Source: an uncultured Clostridium sp. (GTDB lineage: Bacteria > Bacillota > Clostridia > Peptostreptococcales > Peptostreptococcaceae). From it: 49,975 nucleotides of DNA. Under the pieces are notes generated by a model, which saw only the letters and a program-made list of their open reading frames with translations, had not been told where the DNA came from and made no database searches. The translations under genes were made by a program, and so were the position numbers. The stretch spans positions 1-49,975 of the forward strand of contig CAMBXR010000015.1 of NCBI GenBank assembly GCA_945871955.1. The letters are read 5' to 3'. The stretch's first letter is position 1, and every line of letters starts with the position of its first letter. Below are positions 37,572 to 46,392 of the stretch, piece by piece.

Positions 37572-39020
37572 ATGGGAAAAATATCTATTGTGGGACTAGG
37601 ACCTGGAGATTATTCTTTAATTAGCCAAGGTGCATTAGATGCCCTAAGTTCTAGTTCCAATGTTTATTTAAGAACTAAAAAACATCCAACAGTAGATCAG
37701 TTGGAAGAGAAAATTCAGTATACTGCTCTAGATTATTTCTATGAAAAAGAAGAAAATTTTGAGGAAGTATATGGACAAATAGCACAATTTATAGTGGAAA
37801 AAGGTAAAAGTGAAGAATTAGTATATGCAGTTCCAGGGCATCCTCGTGTGGCAGAAAAGACAGTAGGTATTATAGAAGACTTATGTAAGAAAAATAATAT
37901 AGAATTGGATATAATACCGTCTATGAGCTTTGTAGACGCCATGTATAATTATTTAGGAGTAGACCCAGCAGAAGGATTTAAATTATTAGATGCTTTTGAG
38001 TTAGAGGAAGCTTACATAGATACTAGTACAAATACTATAATCACACAAATATACGATCCTTTTATAGCATCAAATGTTAAATTAAAACTAATGGAACATT
38101 ATGATGATGAACAAGAGGTTTGTATAGTTGTAGGTGCTGGAATAAAAGAATTAGAAAGCAAAACATATGTAAAATTATATGAGCTTGATAGACATCCTAA
38201 TTTATTTAGTTATTTAACAAGTTTATATATACCAAAGAGTGATAAAAAACTATATAACACAGTTCATGATTTACAAAATATTATGAAAAAACTTAGAGGA
38301 CCATCTGGATGTGAGTGGGATGCAAAACAAACTCACGAATCTCTAAAAAAATATTTAATTGAAGAGGCTTATGAAGTAGGACAAGCTATTGATAATGATG
38401 ATATTGATGAATTAATAGAAGAACTTGGTGATGTGCTTTTACAAGTTATATTCCATTGTCAAATAGGAGAAGAAGAAGGGTACTTTAACCTAGGAGATGT
38501 TTCAAGTAGCATTTGTAACAAATTAATTTATAGACATCCTCATGTTTTTCAAAATGTTGATATAGATATGAATAAATTTGATAAAACATGGGAAGAACTG
38601 AAAAAGAAGGAAAAAGGCGAGACTACTATAACAGAAGGTTTACAGAGAATTCCTCAGTTTTTGCCAGCTCTTACCAAAGCAGAAAAAATACAACATAAGG
38701 CAGCACTGGTAGGGTTTGACTGGGATAATATTGAAGATGTTTGTAAAAAAGTTGAAGAAGAATATAAAGAACTACTTGACGAATGTAAATCAAGGAATAT
38801 AAAATACATAAAGGAAGAGTTAGGCGATTTATTATTTTCAATAGTAAATTTGGCTAGATTTTTACAAGTTGATCCTGAAGAAGCATTGAACCTAACTAGT
38901 AAAAAATTTATAAAAAGATTTAAATTTATAGAAGATAATGCTAAAGCAATGAATAAGACATTAGAAGACATGACTTTAGATGAAATGGATAAACTCTGGG
39001 AAAAGGCTAAATTTCAATAA
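37572..39020 (+). CDS. mazG: Tetrapyrrole methylase / MazG fusion protein (YabN)
   Basis: A 482-residue two-part protein like Bacillus YabN. Residues 1-220 have a tetrapyrrole-methylase fold (IVGLGPGDYSLISQGAL, VYAVPGHPRVAEKT). Residues 225-482 hold two MazG helical regions with acidic metal-binding motifs (EEAYEVGQAI with EELGDVLLQV; EEEYKEL with EELGDLLFSI). MazG pyrophosphatases clean damaged or excess NTPs. AGGAG places the start at ATG 37572; a TTG 21 bases earlier lies within the terminator. It precedes hup by 80 bases. Confidence 0.95.
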   Translation: MGKISIVGLGPGDYSLISQGALDALSSSSNVYLRTKKHPTVDQLEEKIQYTALDYFYEKEENFEEVYGQIAQFIVEKGKSEELVYAVPGHPRVAEKTVGIIEDLCKKNNIELDIIPSMSFVDAMYNYLGVDPAEGFKLLDAFELEEAYIDTSTNTIITQIYDPFIASNVKLKLMEHYDDEQEVCIVVGAGIKELESKTYVKLYELDRHPNLFSYLTSLYIPKSDKKLYNTVHDLQNIMKKLRGPSGCEWDAKQTHESLKKYLIEEAYEVGQAIDNDDIDELIEELGDVLLQVIFHCQIGEEEGYFNLGDVSSSICNKLIYRHPHVFQNVDIDMNKFDKTWEELKKKEKGETTITEGLQRIPQFLPALTKAEKIQHKAALVGFDWDNIEDVCKKVEEEYKELLDECKSRNIKYIKEELGDLLFSIVNLARFLQVDPEEALNLTSKKFIKRFKFIEDNAKAMNKTLEDMTLDEMDKLWEKAKFQ

Positions 39021-39100
39021 ATAATAGAAGGAAATTTTATTAATATATAGAACTTAGAAGAAAAGAGTTTTATATGAACACATTTTAGGAGGTAAGAATA

Positions 39101-39391
39101 ATGAATAAAGCTGAATTAGTATCAAAAATGGCAGAAAAAAGTGAGTTAGAATTAACTAAAAAACAAATAGAAGATGCATTAAATGCATTCATGGGATCTG
39201 TTGAAGAAGCATTAGTAAACGGAGAAAAAGTTCAATTAGTAGGATTTGGAACTTTCGAAACTAGAGAAAGAGCTGCTAGACAAGGAAGAAACCCAAGAGA
39301 CCCACAACAAGTTATAAACATACCAGCTTCTAAAGCTCCAGTATTCAAAGCTGGGAAATCACTACGTGAGGCAGTAAATCCTAACAAATAA
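39101..39391 (+). CDS. hup: DNA-binding protein HU
   Basis: A 96-residue HU-family histone-like protein. The DNA-bending arm RAARQGRNPRDPQQVINIPAS and GFGTFETRERAAR strands are characteristic, with MNKAELVSKMAEK at the N-terminus. The start follows TAGGAGG. It normally precedes rqcP (yabO); here about 9.2 kb separate them because of the insertion. A possible terminator palindrome (39420-39455) begins 29 bases after the stop. Confidence 0.96.
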   Translation: MNKAELVSKMAEKSELELTKKQIEDALNAFMGSVEEALVNGEKVQLVGFGTFETRERAARQGRNPRDPQQVINIPASKAPVFKAGKSLREAVNPNK

Positions 39392-39419
39392 TATAGTGAT
39401 TGCAACATGTTTGAACATT

Positions 39420-39455
39420 AATTAATCAGTAGATTACAAAATCTACTGATTAATT
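39420..39455. repeat. Perfect 16-bp palindrome after hup, containing the proposed attL
   Basis: AATTAATCAGTAGATT (39420-39435), loop ACAA, AATCTACTGATTAATT (39440-39455), a perfect stem. It may act as the hup terminator, though only TTT follows. Its right arm contains the 14-mer repeated at 48235-48248, suggesting that the element inserted at this palindrome. Confidence 0.8.
39442..39455 (+). repeat. Proposed attL core (14-bp direct repeat)
   Basis: TCTACTGATTAATT, identical to 48235-48248. It lies within the palindrome after hup. Assignment as the crossover site is inferred. Confidence 0.6.
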
Positions 39456-39504
39456 TCAAATATTAAGAAGAAATAATTCTTAAAACAAACAATTTATTTA
39501 ATAT

Positions 39505-39543
39505 AAAAAAGTGATAGACCTATATTTATCTATCACTTTTTTA
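39505..39543. terminator. Bidirectional terminator at the left end of the island
   Basis: Perfect 14-bp AAAAAAGTGATAGA / TCTATCACTTTTTT. It insulates hup and the island cargo. The 170 bases after it hold the promoter of the next gene, with a TATAAT at 39652-39657 but no convincing -35. Confidence 0.88.
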
Positions 39544-39714
39544 TTGTAGAAGACACTTAAATTGTTGTATGGGGTAGCTGTATATTTTTATAAGGCTATG
39601 TTTTAAATAAGTGTTGAAAATGATACACTATATTTAACTTCGCAATTGTTATATAATGTGAAGTGAAGATATTATTAATATTATATATAAATAGAAATTT
39701 CTAGAGGTGATAAA

Positions 39715-40215
39715 GTGATTGGAATAAATGATGCTTGTGAAATATTGAGTTGGGCATATAATAATAATATAGAAATATGGTTAGATGGTGGTTGGGGTGT
39801 AGATGCTTTACTTGGAAAAGAAACACGTCAGCATAATGACATTGATTTATTTGTAGAAGAAAAAAACTATAATAAATTTATTGAAATAATTAAAAATAAA
39901 GGATTTAATGAAATTGTAGTGGAGTATACAAGTGAAGTGCATACTATTTGGTCTGATAATAAATTACGAATTATTGATTTACACATGTTTAAAGATAACT
40001 GTGATGGAACCATATGTTATGAAGGCGAAGTTTTTCAAAAAAATATATTCGATGGTGTTGGAAAAATAGGAAATATTATGGTTTCTTGTATAAATGCTAA
40101 AAATCAAGTCTTATTTCACTTAGGGTATGAATTTGGAGAAAGTGATATTCATGATGTAAAATTATTATGTAAAGAATTTAACATTCCGATACCTAAAGAA
40201 TATGAAAATTTTTAA
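39715..40215 (+). CDS. Lincosamide/aminoglycoside nucleotidyltransferase-like protein
   Basis: A 166-residue nucleotidyltransferase of the LnuA/ANT type. The active-site motif WLDGGWGVDALLG (residues 22-34) is followed by HNDIDLFV with the metal-binding D42 and D44. Later, VLFHLGYEFGESDIHDVKLL resembles the LnuA C-terminus. Length matches Lnu(A)-type enzymes (about 160). It starts at GTG 39715 after AGAGGTGA. It is island cargo. A role in antibiotic modification is plausible from the family but unproven, since many such proteins are uncharacterised. Confidence 0.8.
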   Translation: MIGINDACEILSWAYNNNIEIWLDGGWGVDALLGKETRQHNDIDLFVEEKNYNKFIEIIKNKGFNEIVVEYTSEVHTIWSDNKLRIIDLHMFKDNCDGTICYEGEVFQKNIFDGVGKIGNIMVSCINAKNQVLFHLGYEFGESDIHDVKLLCKEFNIPIPKEYENF

Positions 40216-40284
40216 ATTAGCGATAAATTATAATCTGTAGATTTAATAATATTACTATATCACGAAGAATTTATAATAAGTCAT

Positions 40285-40343
40285 AAAAACAACCACATCT
40301 TATAATTCAATGTATTGAAAAGTCTAAGGCGTGGTTGTTTTTA
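40285..40343. terminator. Terminator after the nucleotidyltransferase gene
   Basis: AAAAACAACCAC / GTGGTTGTTTTT, a perfect 12-bp stem with a long (34-base) loop. Confidence 0.85.
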
Positions 40344-40747
40344 TGTCATATCTATCACGAAGATAGCTAACATAGCCAAATATATAAATACACAATTTTA
40401 ATATAATGCGAACTAAATCAAGAGTTTTATGAATAAGTGAATACAACTCTTGATTTTTTATTATTCAAAAATTATATAATTTCAACATTGTATTAAAACA
40501 TAGCCTTTTATAAATATATATACTGATGCCCCTGATAAATTAATACCTATACTCATTGATAATAGCATAGGTATAGTATTATATTTTATATAACTATATG
40601 ACTACACATCTACCTACAATTCATAGTTCATGCCTTAAAATAATTCCATCATATACCTTTGCAAAACATATGTATCAACAAATAAAAACATAGGTTCTTG
40701 GTAAATATAAGCATAACAATATTATTTTAAATTACAAGGAGGTCTAT
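40344..40747. other. Island intergenic region with two further hairpins
   Basis: About 400 bases without a gene. A terminator-like stem AATCAAGAGTT (40416-40426) / AACTCTTGATT (40445-40455) followed by T6 has no gene directly upstream. A second inverted repeat TACCTAT / ATAGGTA lies near 40543-40574. These could be scars of lost cargo genes. No ORF with a ribosome site is seen. Confidence 0.5.
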
Positions 40748-40942
40748 ATGAATAGATTATTTTCTAAATCAGAGATATATGCCATGAAAGATAGTATTAG
40801 AAAACAAAAGAATATTTATACTTACCATGCAGAAGGCGATGTTGATAAGAAGAAGATACAAGACTTAAATAATTTATATGGTGCTGTACTAGGTATAGAG
40901 CGTAAGATGAACAGAAGTATACAGGAGAAGACTTTAGAATAA
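40748..40942 (+). CDS. Small unknown protein (64 aa), island cargo
   Basis: A 64-residue charged, helical protein (MNRLFSKSEIYAMKDSIRKQ at the N-terminus; RKMNRSIQEKTLE at the end). A strong AAGGAGG lies before the ATG, which supports real translation. No signal peptide or membrane segment, and no family recognised. It lacks the SxxxD Spo0E-type motif. No terminator is visible directly after it. Confidence 0.6.
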   Translation: MNRLFSKSEIYAMKDSIRKQKNIYTYHAEGDVDKKKIQDLNNLYGAVLGIERKMNRSIQEKTLE

Positions 40943-41182
40943 GCTACGCTTTAATTTGTGATTTTAAGTAGTTCTGATAGGATTATCCACCAAAGATAAA
41001 TAACGGCTCCTAAGTGCATTTAAAAGGCTTATAAGCACAATTATTAACTTAATAATTTAGAATAAATCCTATTATTGATTGATTTAATCATATAATTTTT
41101 TTTATATATTTCAATAATAGCAAAATGTATTACAATTATGATATATTATAATTCTAAATTACCAAATTAAGGGGGAGATATT

Positions 41183-41404
41183 ATGGATGATTTTGTTAGT
41201 AATCTAATAAGGGAACATGGAGAAAAGATTTCTACACTTGCTCATAAAATTATAGACGGTTTTAGTGAGGAGTCAAGTAGACTAAGAAATGAACTTCAAT
41301 CTTTACCTTTACTTAGTGAAGAATACGAAATTATGGAAAAAAGAGTTAAAGAATTTGAAGAATTTAAAGATTCTATGATTAAGATGGTATTAGATAGTAT
41401 ATAA
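41183..41404 (+). CDS. Small unknown coiled-coil protein (73 aa), island cargo
   Basis: A 73-residue acidic, helical protein (MDDFVSNLIREHGEKISTLA...; VKEFEEFKDSMIKMVLDSI at the end), predicted coiled coil. AAGGGGGAGA precedes the ATG. It converges on the recombinase operon across a shared terminator. No family recognised. A regulatory or directionality role for the element is a guess from position, next to ginD-like. Confidence 0.65.
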   Translation: MDDFVSNLIREHGEKISTLAHKIIDGFSEESSRLRNELQSLPLLSEEYEIMEKRVKEFEEFKDSMIKMVLDSI

Positions 41405-41412
41405 ACTAATAT

Positions 41413-41441
41413 AAAAAAGAGACTTTTTAAGTCTCTTTTTT
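41413..41441. terminator. Bidirectional terminator between cargo and recombinase operon
   Basis: AAAAAAGAGACTT / AAGTCTCTTTTTT, perfect stem with a very short loop. It ends both the 73-aa gene and the minus-strand recombinase operon. Confidence 0.92.
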
Positions 41442-41442
41442 A

Positions 41443-42000
41443 TTATTTATCTGGGAATCTAGCCTTATATAAGGTAGATACCGCTTGATACAACTTATAT
41501 AGTTGTACGTCATCAATAGATTCATCTAGTATGTCAGGTGATTCATCTAACCTTCTTACTCTATGTATCCTAGACATTCTTAGACTTTCATTTTCAATTC
41601 TAAGATTGGTAATAATACTGTTTAAGGTATCAATAGTAGACTTTAATTCCTTTATTGTTCTTAAATCATCCTCAGTTACTTGATTGGTAGTAGTATCTAT
41701 AACATTGTTAGTACATCCACTTTGTTTTGGGGTACTAGTAGTAGCAGGTTTACAAGACTCTATTGATTCAAGTAAGCCAGAATACCATTTATCTAAGTAA
41801 TCTTTATGTATATAATTAGATTTCCATAGTGATGAACCACTAGATAACTCCAATCTTCTAGCCAAGTCATTGTAGATATAATTCTTTGTAATAGACTTAA
41901 TTTCTAAATCTCCAGATTCAATTTTTCTTATAATAAAGCCTTTTAGTTTTGAACAAGCTACAGTTAAATCTCTTTTTGTATAACTAGGCTTTCTAGCCAT
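41443..42000 (-). CDS. Small coiled-coil protein of the recombinase operon (GinD/TnpC-like)
   Basis: A 185-residue protein, last of the four-gene operon. The N-terminal half (TKRDLTVACSKLKGFII..., NYIYNDLARRLELSSGSSLWKSNYI) looks like a small helical DNA-binding module. Residues about 110-140 (DLRTIKELKSTIDTLNSIIT) are a coiled coil. The position and shape match TnpC of Tn554 (125 aa) and GinD of GInts, small accessory proteins required with the three recombinases. It starts in a TAATG overlap with the preceding gene. Confidence 0.75.
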   Translation of the reverse strand: MARKPSYTKRDLTVACSKLKGFIIRKIESGDLEIKSITKNYIYNDLARRLELSSGSSLWKSNYIHKDYLDKWYSGLLESIESCKPATTSTPKQSGCTNNVIDTTTNQVTEDDLRTIKELKSTIDTLNSIITNLRIENESLRMSRIHRVRRLDESPDILDESIDDVQLYKLYQAVSTLYKARFPDK

Positions 42001-44363
42001 TATAACGCCCCCTTATCCAATAAATATTTTTTAGCCTCCTTGAAAGTAGGAGATGGTTTTGATTTCATTTCTTTTCTTGAATATGATTTTACTGCTGATT
42101 CTAACCCTGATTTTATTTTATCTACTTCTTTTTTATCCAATTTAAATTTAGAAAAAAGATTATTAAATGCTTCATCTATAGATTCATTTATGGTTATTAT
42201 TTTTTGTGAAACTATACTTTTAACAATTGCATCTTTAGTAGATTTTATAGATTTAGAGTGATATTGAGATAGTATCATATATCTAAATAATTCTATTTTA
42301 TGATTATCTATAGAATCCTCATCTGGAACGTATGAATCACAACCGAAACAGTGTATAGGAGATTTATTACAGTTAACCAATTGACTGGCAGAGCAAGAAT
42401 ATATACCTATAGGAAACCCAGTTGGCTCCAGTACTGTCGTGTCTACGGTTCTGATACTAAGTTCATCAGCATTTTTTATATTCTTTAAAATCGATTTTAT
42501 TAATAATTTATGAGATTCGCTATCAGAGTCCTCTGACAACTCTACCGCTTTATCAAAAACTCGATTTTTGTTTATTAGGACATCACCATTATCATCTATT
42601 TTATAAACACCTTGGTTATAGATATTACTAAAGGCTTCTTGATGTTCAGATGGTTTTGTTTGTAGATACGGTAGTTGTGAATTTATATCAGTTTGCCCCA
42701 ATTGTTTTTGTATATCTTCATCACTGTATCCTGACCATTTCATGTAAGTAGCTTTCATACGTCTGAAATCATGGCATGTAAATACTTTATCTTTATATTT
42801 TTCAAAATCAGCTCCCCATAAATAAACTTGTATTTTCCTTAAAAATCTATTTACAGTAGAATCTGATATAGGTCCATTATTAAATTGGTTAGCAACAAGC
42901 CTTCTAATCCTTAAATCATCAGCATATGCATACTTATCACTTGGGAAATATATCTCAAGTTTTGGAGCATGTTCTCTTAATTTATTTACATACTTAACAA
43001 TATCTGGAGTAGCAGGAACATCACATCCATCTCCTGATTTTGTTTTATGAAAAATTAGACGTAAATCTCCGTTTTTATTTTTCTTTAGACAGTCATAAGA
43101 GAGACATGATACGGCAGATATACGTTGACCAGAAGATAACATTAATAAGGCTATATACCTACAACGATAATCAATGATTGTTGAATTTTCATAAAAAGGA
43201 GAGTTATCGTTTCTAAGAATATCTATAAGTTCTACTGTATCACTAGTGTTAAGTACTATTCCATACTTAGTATCTCTTCTTTGATTAGCAGGTGGAATTA
43301 TTCTGCGTATATTTAAATCTAAATTATTTTTTGCTATATACCATTTAACCCAAAATTTAGTTGTTGCTTTCATAGTATCATATTTTGTTCTACCCCAAGA
43401 ATCTCTAGTGGCTGAAAGAACATTTAATATACCACCATTTAAAGCACCTTCAATAGAATCAATATTTAACTTTTGTAACTCTAAAAACATGTCTCTAAGT
43501 CCACCAGAATAATTTGTAAATGAATCTAAAGTTATTTGCTTCTCCGTTATTCTAATCACTTTACCTTTCGAGTCTGTGTATTCAAGTAAAAAAGGAGCAT
43601 TAGTTCTAGAAAGTATTTGTTCAAATGTGAAATCTTTAAATATTTTACCTAGAGCACTTTTTCCAATAACCTTATCCCATTTTCCGATTTCTCTATCTAT
43701 TAAGGATGTTGTTTCTGTTGTATTAAACGGCTCTGTAACAGGAGAATTATCTTCTTGTGATAATGCGAAACTAATAAATCTAATATATTTTAGTAAAGTT
43801 CCAACACGAGAGCGAGTTCTAGTAAATTTAAATAGGTCAGATAATAATTCATCAGTAATATGATTTTTTGTATAGCCAGGTAAAATTCCGTAACCAGCTA
43901 ACCATAATCTAAGAGTAAAGGTTACACTTTCTTTTTTAAAATTTTCTTTTAGTTTTTTATTATCACAATCATATGTTGTAAAGCTATCGTAATATCTTTC
44001 AAACAACTCATCAAATACTTTAAAATTTTCAATTGTGTCTAAAGGAAAAGCATTAAGTCTTAGAGGGTTAGAGATATTTTTGTAAAAATCTAAGTCTATT
44101 CTTCTGTATAATGCTAATAATCTTGAATATCTACCCTCTGATTTATCTAGATTATCTAGATTAACAAAATCTTCTATTTTACTGTCTATCCAATCATTTC
44201 TAAATGCTTTAGTATATAGAGCATCAAATTCTGTTCTACTAAAGTTTCTTTGGGTATTAAGCTGTATTTTAACTTCGTTATATATTGCATAATCTTGGCG
44301 GAAAAAACTTTCTTCATTAACTTTAATATTTTGATTATTTATTGCTAATACATTATTAAGCAT
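42000..44363 (-). CDS. Tyrosine recombinase, third of the trio (GinC-like)
   Basis: A 787-residue, very large tyrosine recombinase. The C-terminal catalytic signatures are: box I SSGQRISAVSCLS, HxxR at H531-R534 (HDFRRMKATY), LGQTD with Q557 where most have His or Trp, and the nucleophile candidate Y566 (PYLQT). A cysteine cluster C657, C665, C672, C675 follows, probably zinc-binding. The N-terminal 400 residues are unrelated to known core-binding domains by eye. ATG 44363 follows AGGAGTTG and overlaps the previous gene by eight bases. Confidence 0.85.
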   Translation of the reverse strand: MLNNVLAINNQNIKVNEESFFRQDYAIYNEVKIQLNTQRNFSRTEFDALYTKAFRNDWIDSKIEDFVNLDNLDKSEGRYSRLLALYRRIDLDFYKNISNPLRLNAFPLDTIENFKVFDELFERYYDSFTTYDCDNKKLKENFKKESVTFTLRLWLAGYGILPGYTKNHITDELLSDLFKFTRTRSRVGTLLKYIRFISFALSQEDNSPVTEPFNTTETTSLIDREIGKWDKVIGKSALGKIFKDFTFEQILSRTNAPFLLEYTDSKGKVIRITEKQITLDSFTNYSGGLRDMFLELQKLNIDSIEGALNGGILNVLSATRDSWGRTKYDTMKATTKFWVKWYIAKNNLDLNIRRIIPPANQRRDTKYGIVLNTSDTVELIDILRNDNSPFYENSTIIDYRCRYIALLMLSSGQRISAVSCLSYDCLKKNKNGDLRLIFHKTKSGDGCDVPATPDIVKYVNKLREHAPKLEIYFPSDKYAYADDLRIRRLVANQFNNGPISDSTVNRFLRKIQVYLWGADFEKYKDKVFTCHDFRRMKATYMKWSGYSDEDIQKQLGQTDINSQLPYLQTKPSEHQEAFSNIYNQGVYKIDDNGDVLINKNRVFDKAVELSEDSDSESHKLLIKSILKNIKNADELSIRTVDTTVLEPTGFPIGIYSCSASQLVNCNKSPIHCFGCDSYVPDEDSIDNHKIELFRYMILSQYHSKSIKSTKDAIVKSIVSQKIITINESIDEAFNNLFSKFKLDKKEVDKIKSGLESAVKSYSRKEMKSKPSPTFKEAKKYLLDKGAL

Positions 44364-46392
44364 TTAACTCAACTCCTAACATTAAATCCTTGTTTTCAAG
44401 ACAATTACTAACCATAATACTTATGTTCTCTTCTGTTAACCCCAATTCTGTTAATCTTTTTATAATTAAAGAGATTAAATTCATCTTATTATCAATGGAT
44501 GGAGCATCAAATGAAAAATCAACACATTGTTGAAGATTTTTTAATTCTAATATTTGATTTGATAATATATTAATGGCTTGACTTATTTCATTCTTAGTCA
44601 TAATAAAATTGCTACATCCCCAACAAGCATACCATTTAGAACAATTTTCTTTAGAAAAACAATACCCAGATTCTGTTCGTTTACCGTATTTATGGAAAAA
44701 TTCATCAAGTTTCATCTCAGTTGAAAATGCATATAACATTTCATCAAGAGGTGTATCAGGAGATGTCAATAGATGAACTAATTTTAAGTAAAACTTTCCA
44801 GTTATCTCATGGTTTTCAAACTTTTCAACTACTCTAAATAGAAGAGTTTTTTTTGATGCAGGACTACGAGTGTACTGGTTTATCATTTTTTGAGTTTGAC
44901 CTCTATGTCCTGCGGCCGTTTTAGCAACTTCAACATCTCCTGTTATAAAAATAATATGTGTTAGTAAATAATGTCTAAAACTATGGGCACTAGCTCTTAT
45001 TTCAATATCGTCATAATAACTTTCCTTGATTTTACTTAATACGTGTTTATTGAAAAATCCATAAACTAAATTTGTCTCAAGAATCCAAGGTTCATGTGGT
45101 AATTGAAATAAATGTGTATATGTATTCTTATTTCTAGGATTATAAATAGGTTTTAAATTTAATTTAGAGTTATAATCTTGAATTTCTCTTATTGCATCAA
45201 CACCTATCTTATCTAAAATTGGAAATTGACCATATTTATTACCAGCTTTATCTGCTAATTCAGAGTATATTCCAAATGTATTTGGAGCATTTGGCATAGG
45301 TTTTAAAGCATCTTCTACTCCTAGATTTAGAATGTAATTCATTCTAGCTGGGCAACTAGAAATAATAAGCCAATAATTTTTACATAAAAATTCTATATCG
45401 TTAGTAGGCTCAAATGATATTAATAATTTTACAATTTCTTGTGCTAATGAGGCTTCAGAAAAAGATAAACCCTCTGATTCCTCAGATATTTTTTTGCTCA
45501 TTCTTGAATAACTACTCCAAAATGTACTACAGAAACTAAGTTCTTTTGGAAAAAACTCTTCCTTTAAATAGTGCTCAATAAATGCTTTAATTTTAGGAAT
45601 ATAGGAAGCAATAGTGCTAGGAACTACATCTCTTTGTATGCCTATATATTCAATAAGTTCTTCAAAAGTAGATGCATCAAAAGTAGAGAAGTCTTCAAGC
45701 CCTACATCATCTATAAAATTTAAAAGGTATTTAAGAGGGGTTGTTACATTTTTAATATAACTATCACTAGATGAAACCTTTAGTGATTCATAGTAATTAG
45801 AAAATACTTCTCCAAATTTTTCATGATTAAATAAATACTCCCAATTGGGGGAAGAACTCCTTCTAAGAAGTTTTCTATTGGATACTCCTAATTTCATTCT
45901 AAGATTAGATACTCCTACAGGTGTAAATGATTTATCTTTATTAAATTCTATAAATTCATCTATCTCATCATCTGTAATATCTTTAAAATTTTTTCTATAT
46001 AAGATACAAGCCATAGCTACTCTTTGAATCTTAACAGCTCTAGTTAATGATTGTATTTCCTTAAAGTCTTCCTCTGTCATGAGTCCTAATTTAATGCAGA
46101 ATGTTTTAAAATAGGGGTTTCTACCTTTTGATATAAAATAATCAAAGATTGTTTGTCTGTACTCTTTAATGTCCCATACATTACATTCTTTAACCCAATA
46201 TAGAATATAGACTAGTTCGCTAGTACAATAATAATTTATTGTTTCTTTGTTGGATTCTAACCAATCTTTTGGTGTAGGGTATTTATTATAAAAATCACTC
46301 ATTACTTTTCTAAAACCCCATTTAAAATATTCTCTCTTTTCGTTAGCAAAATATCTATAAAGAGGTTCTTCATTAATCCATTTTAATTCCAC
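44356..46392 (-). CDS. Tyrosine recombinase, second of the trio (TnpB/GinB-like)
   Basis: A 678-residue tyrosine recombinase similar in plan to TnpB of Tn554 (630 aa). Box I is SCPARMNYILNLG; HxxR is H470-R473 (HSFRHYLLTH); the GHR motif H496; nucleophile candidate Y507 (INQYTR). A C-terminal zinc-type cluster C578-x5-C584-x5-C590-x2-C593 is present. It starts at GTG 46392 with GAGGG upstream, overlapping the first recombinase by 20 bases, so translation is coupled. Confidence 0.87.
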   Translation of the reverse strand: MELKWINEEPLYRYFANEKREYFKWGFRKVMSDFYNKYPTPKDWLESNKETINYYCTSELVYILYWVKECNVWDIKEYRQTIFDYFISKGRNPYFKTFCIKLGLMTEEDFKEIQSLTRAVKIQRVAMACILYRKNFKDITDDEIDEFIEFNKDKSFTPVGVSNLRMKLGVSNRKLLRRSSSPNWEYLFNHEKFGEVFSNYYESLKVSSSDSYIKNVTTPLKYLLNFIDDVGLEDFSTFDASTFEELIEYIGIQRDVVPSTIASYIPKIKAFIEHYLKEEFFPKELSFCSTFWSSYSRMSKKISEESEGLSFSEASLAQEIVKLLISFEPTNDIEFLCKNYWLIISSCPARMNYILNLGVEDALKPMPNAPNTFGIYSELADKAGNKYGQFPILDKIGVDAIREIQDYNSKLNLKPIYNPRNKNTYTHLFQLPHEPWILETNLVYGFFNKHVLSKIKESYYDDIEIRASAHSFRHYLLTHIIFITGDVEVAKTAAGHRGQTQKMINQYTRSPASKKTLLFRVVEKFENHEITGKFYLKLVHLLTSPDTPLDEMLYAFSTEMKLDEFFHKYGKRTESGYCFSKENCSKWYACWGCSNFIMTKNEISQAINILSNQILELKNLQQCVDFSFDAPSIDNKMNLISLIIKRLTELGLTEENISIMVSNCLENKDLMLGVELNA

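Noticed and set aside
40255-40365. TATCACGAAGA occurs twice 90 bases apart
   Set aside because: An 11-base direct repeat with no wider similarity or structure; too short to claim a repeat family.
39456-41442. Toxin-antitoxin or defence system in the island cargo
   Set aside because: No recognised toxin, nuclease or defence domain in the two small genes; only hypothetical labels are justified.
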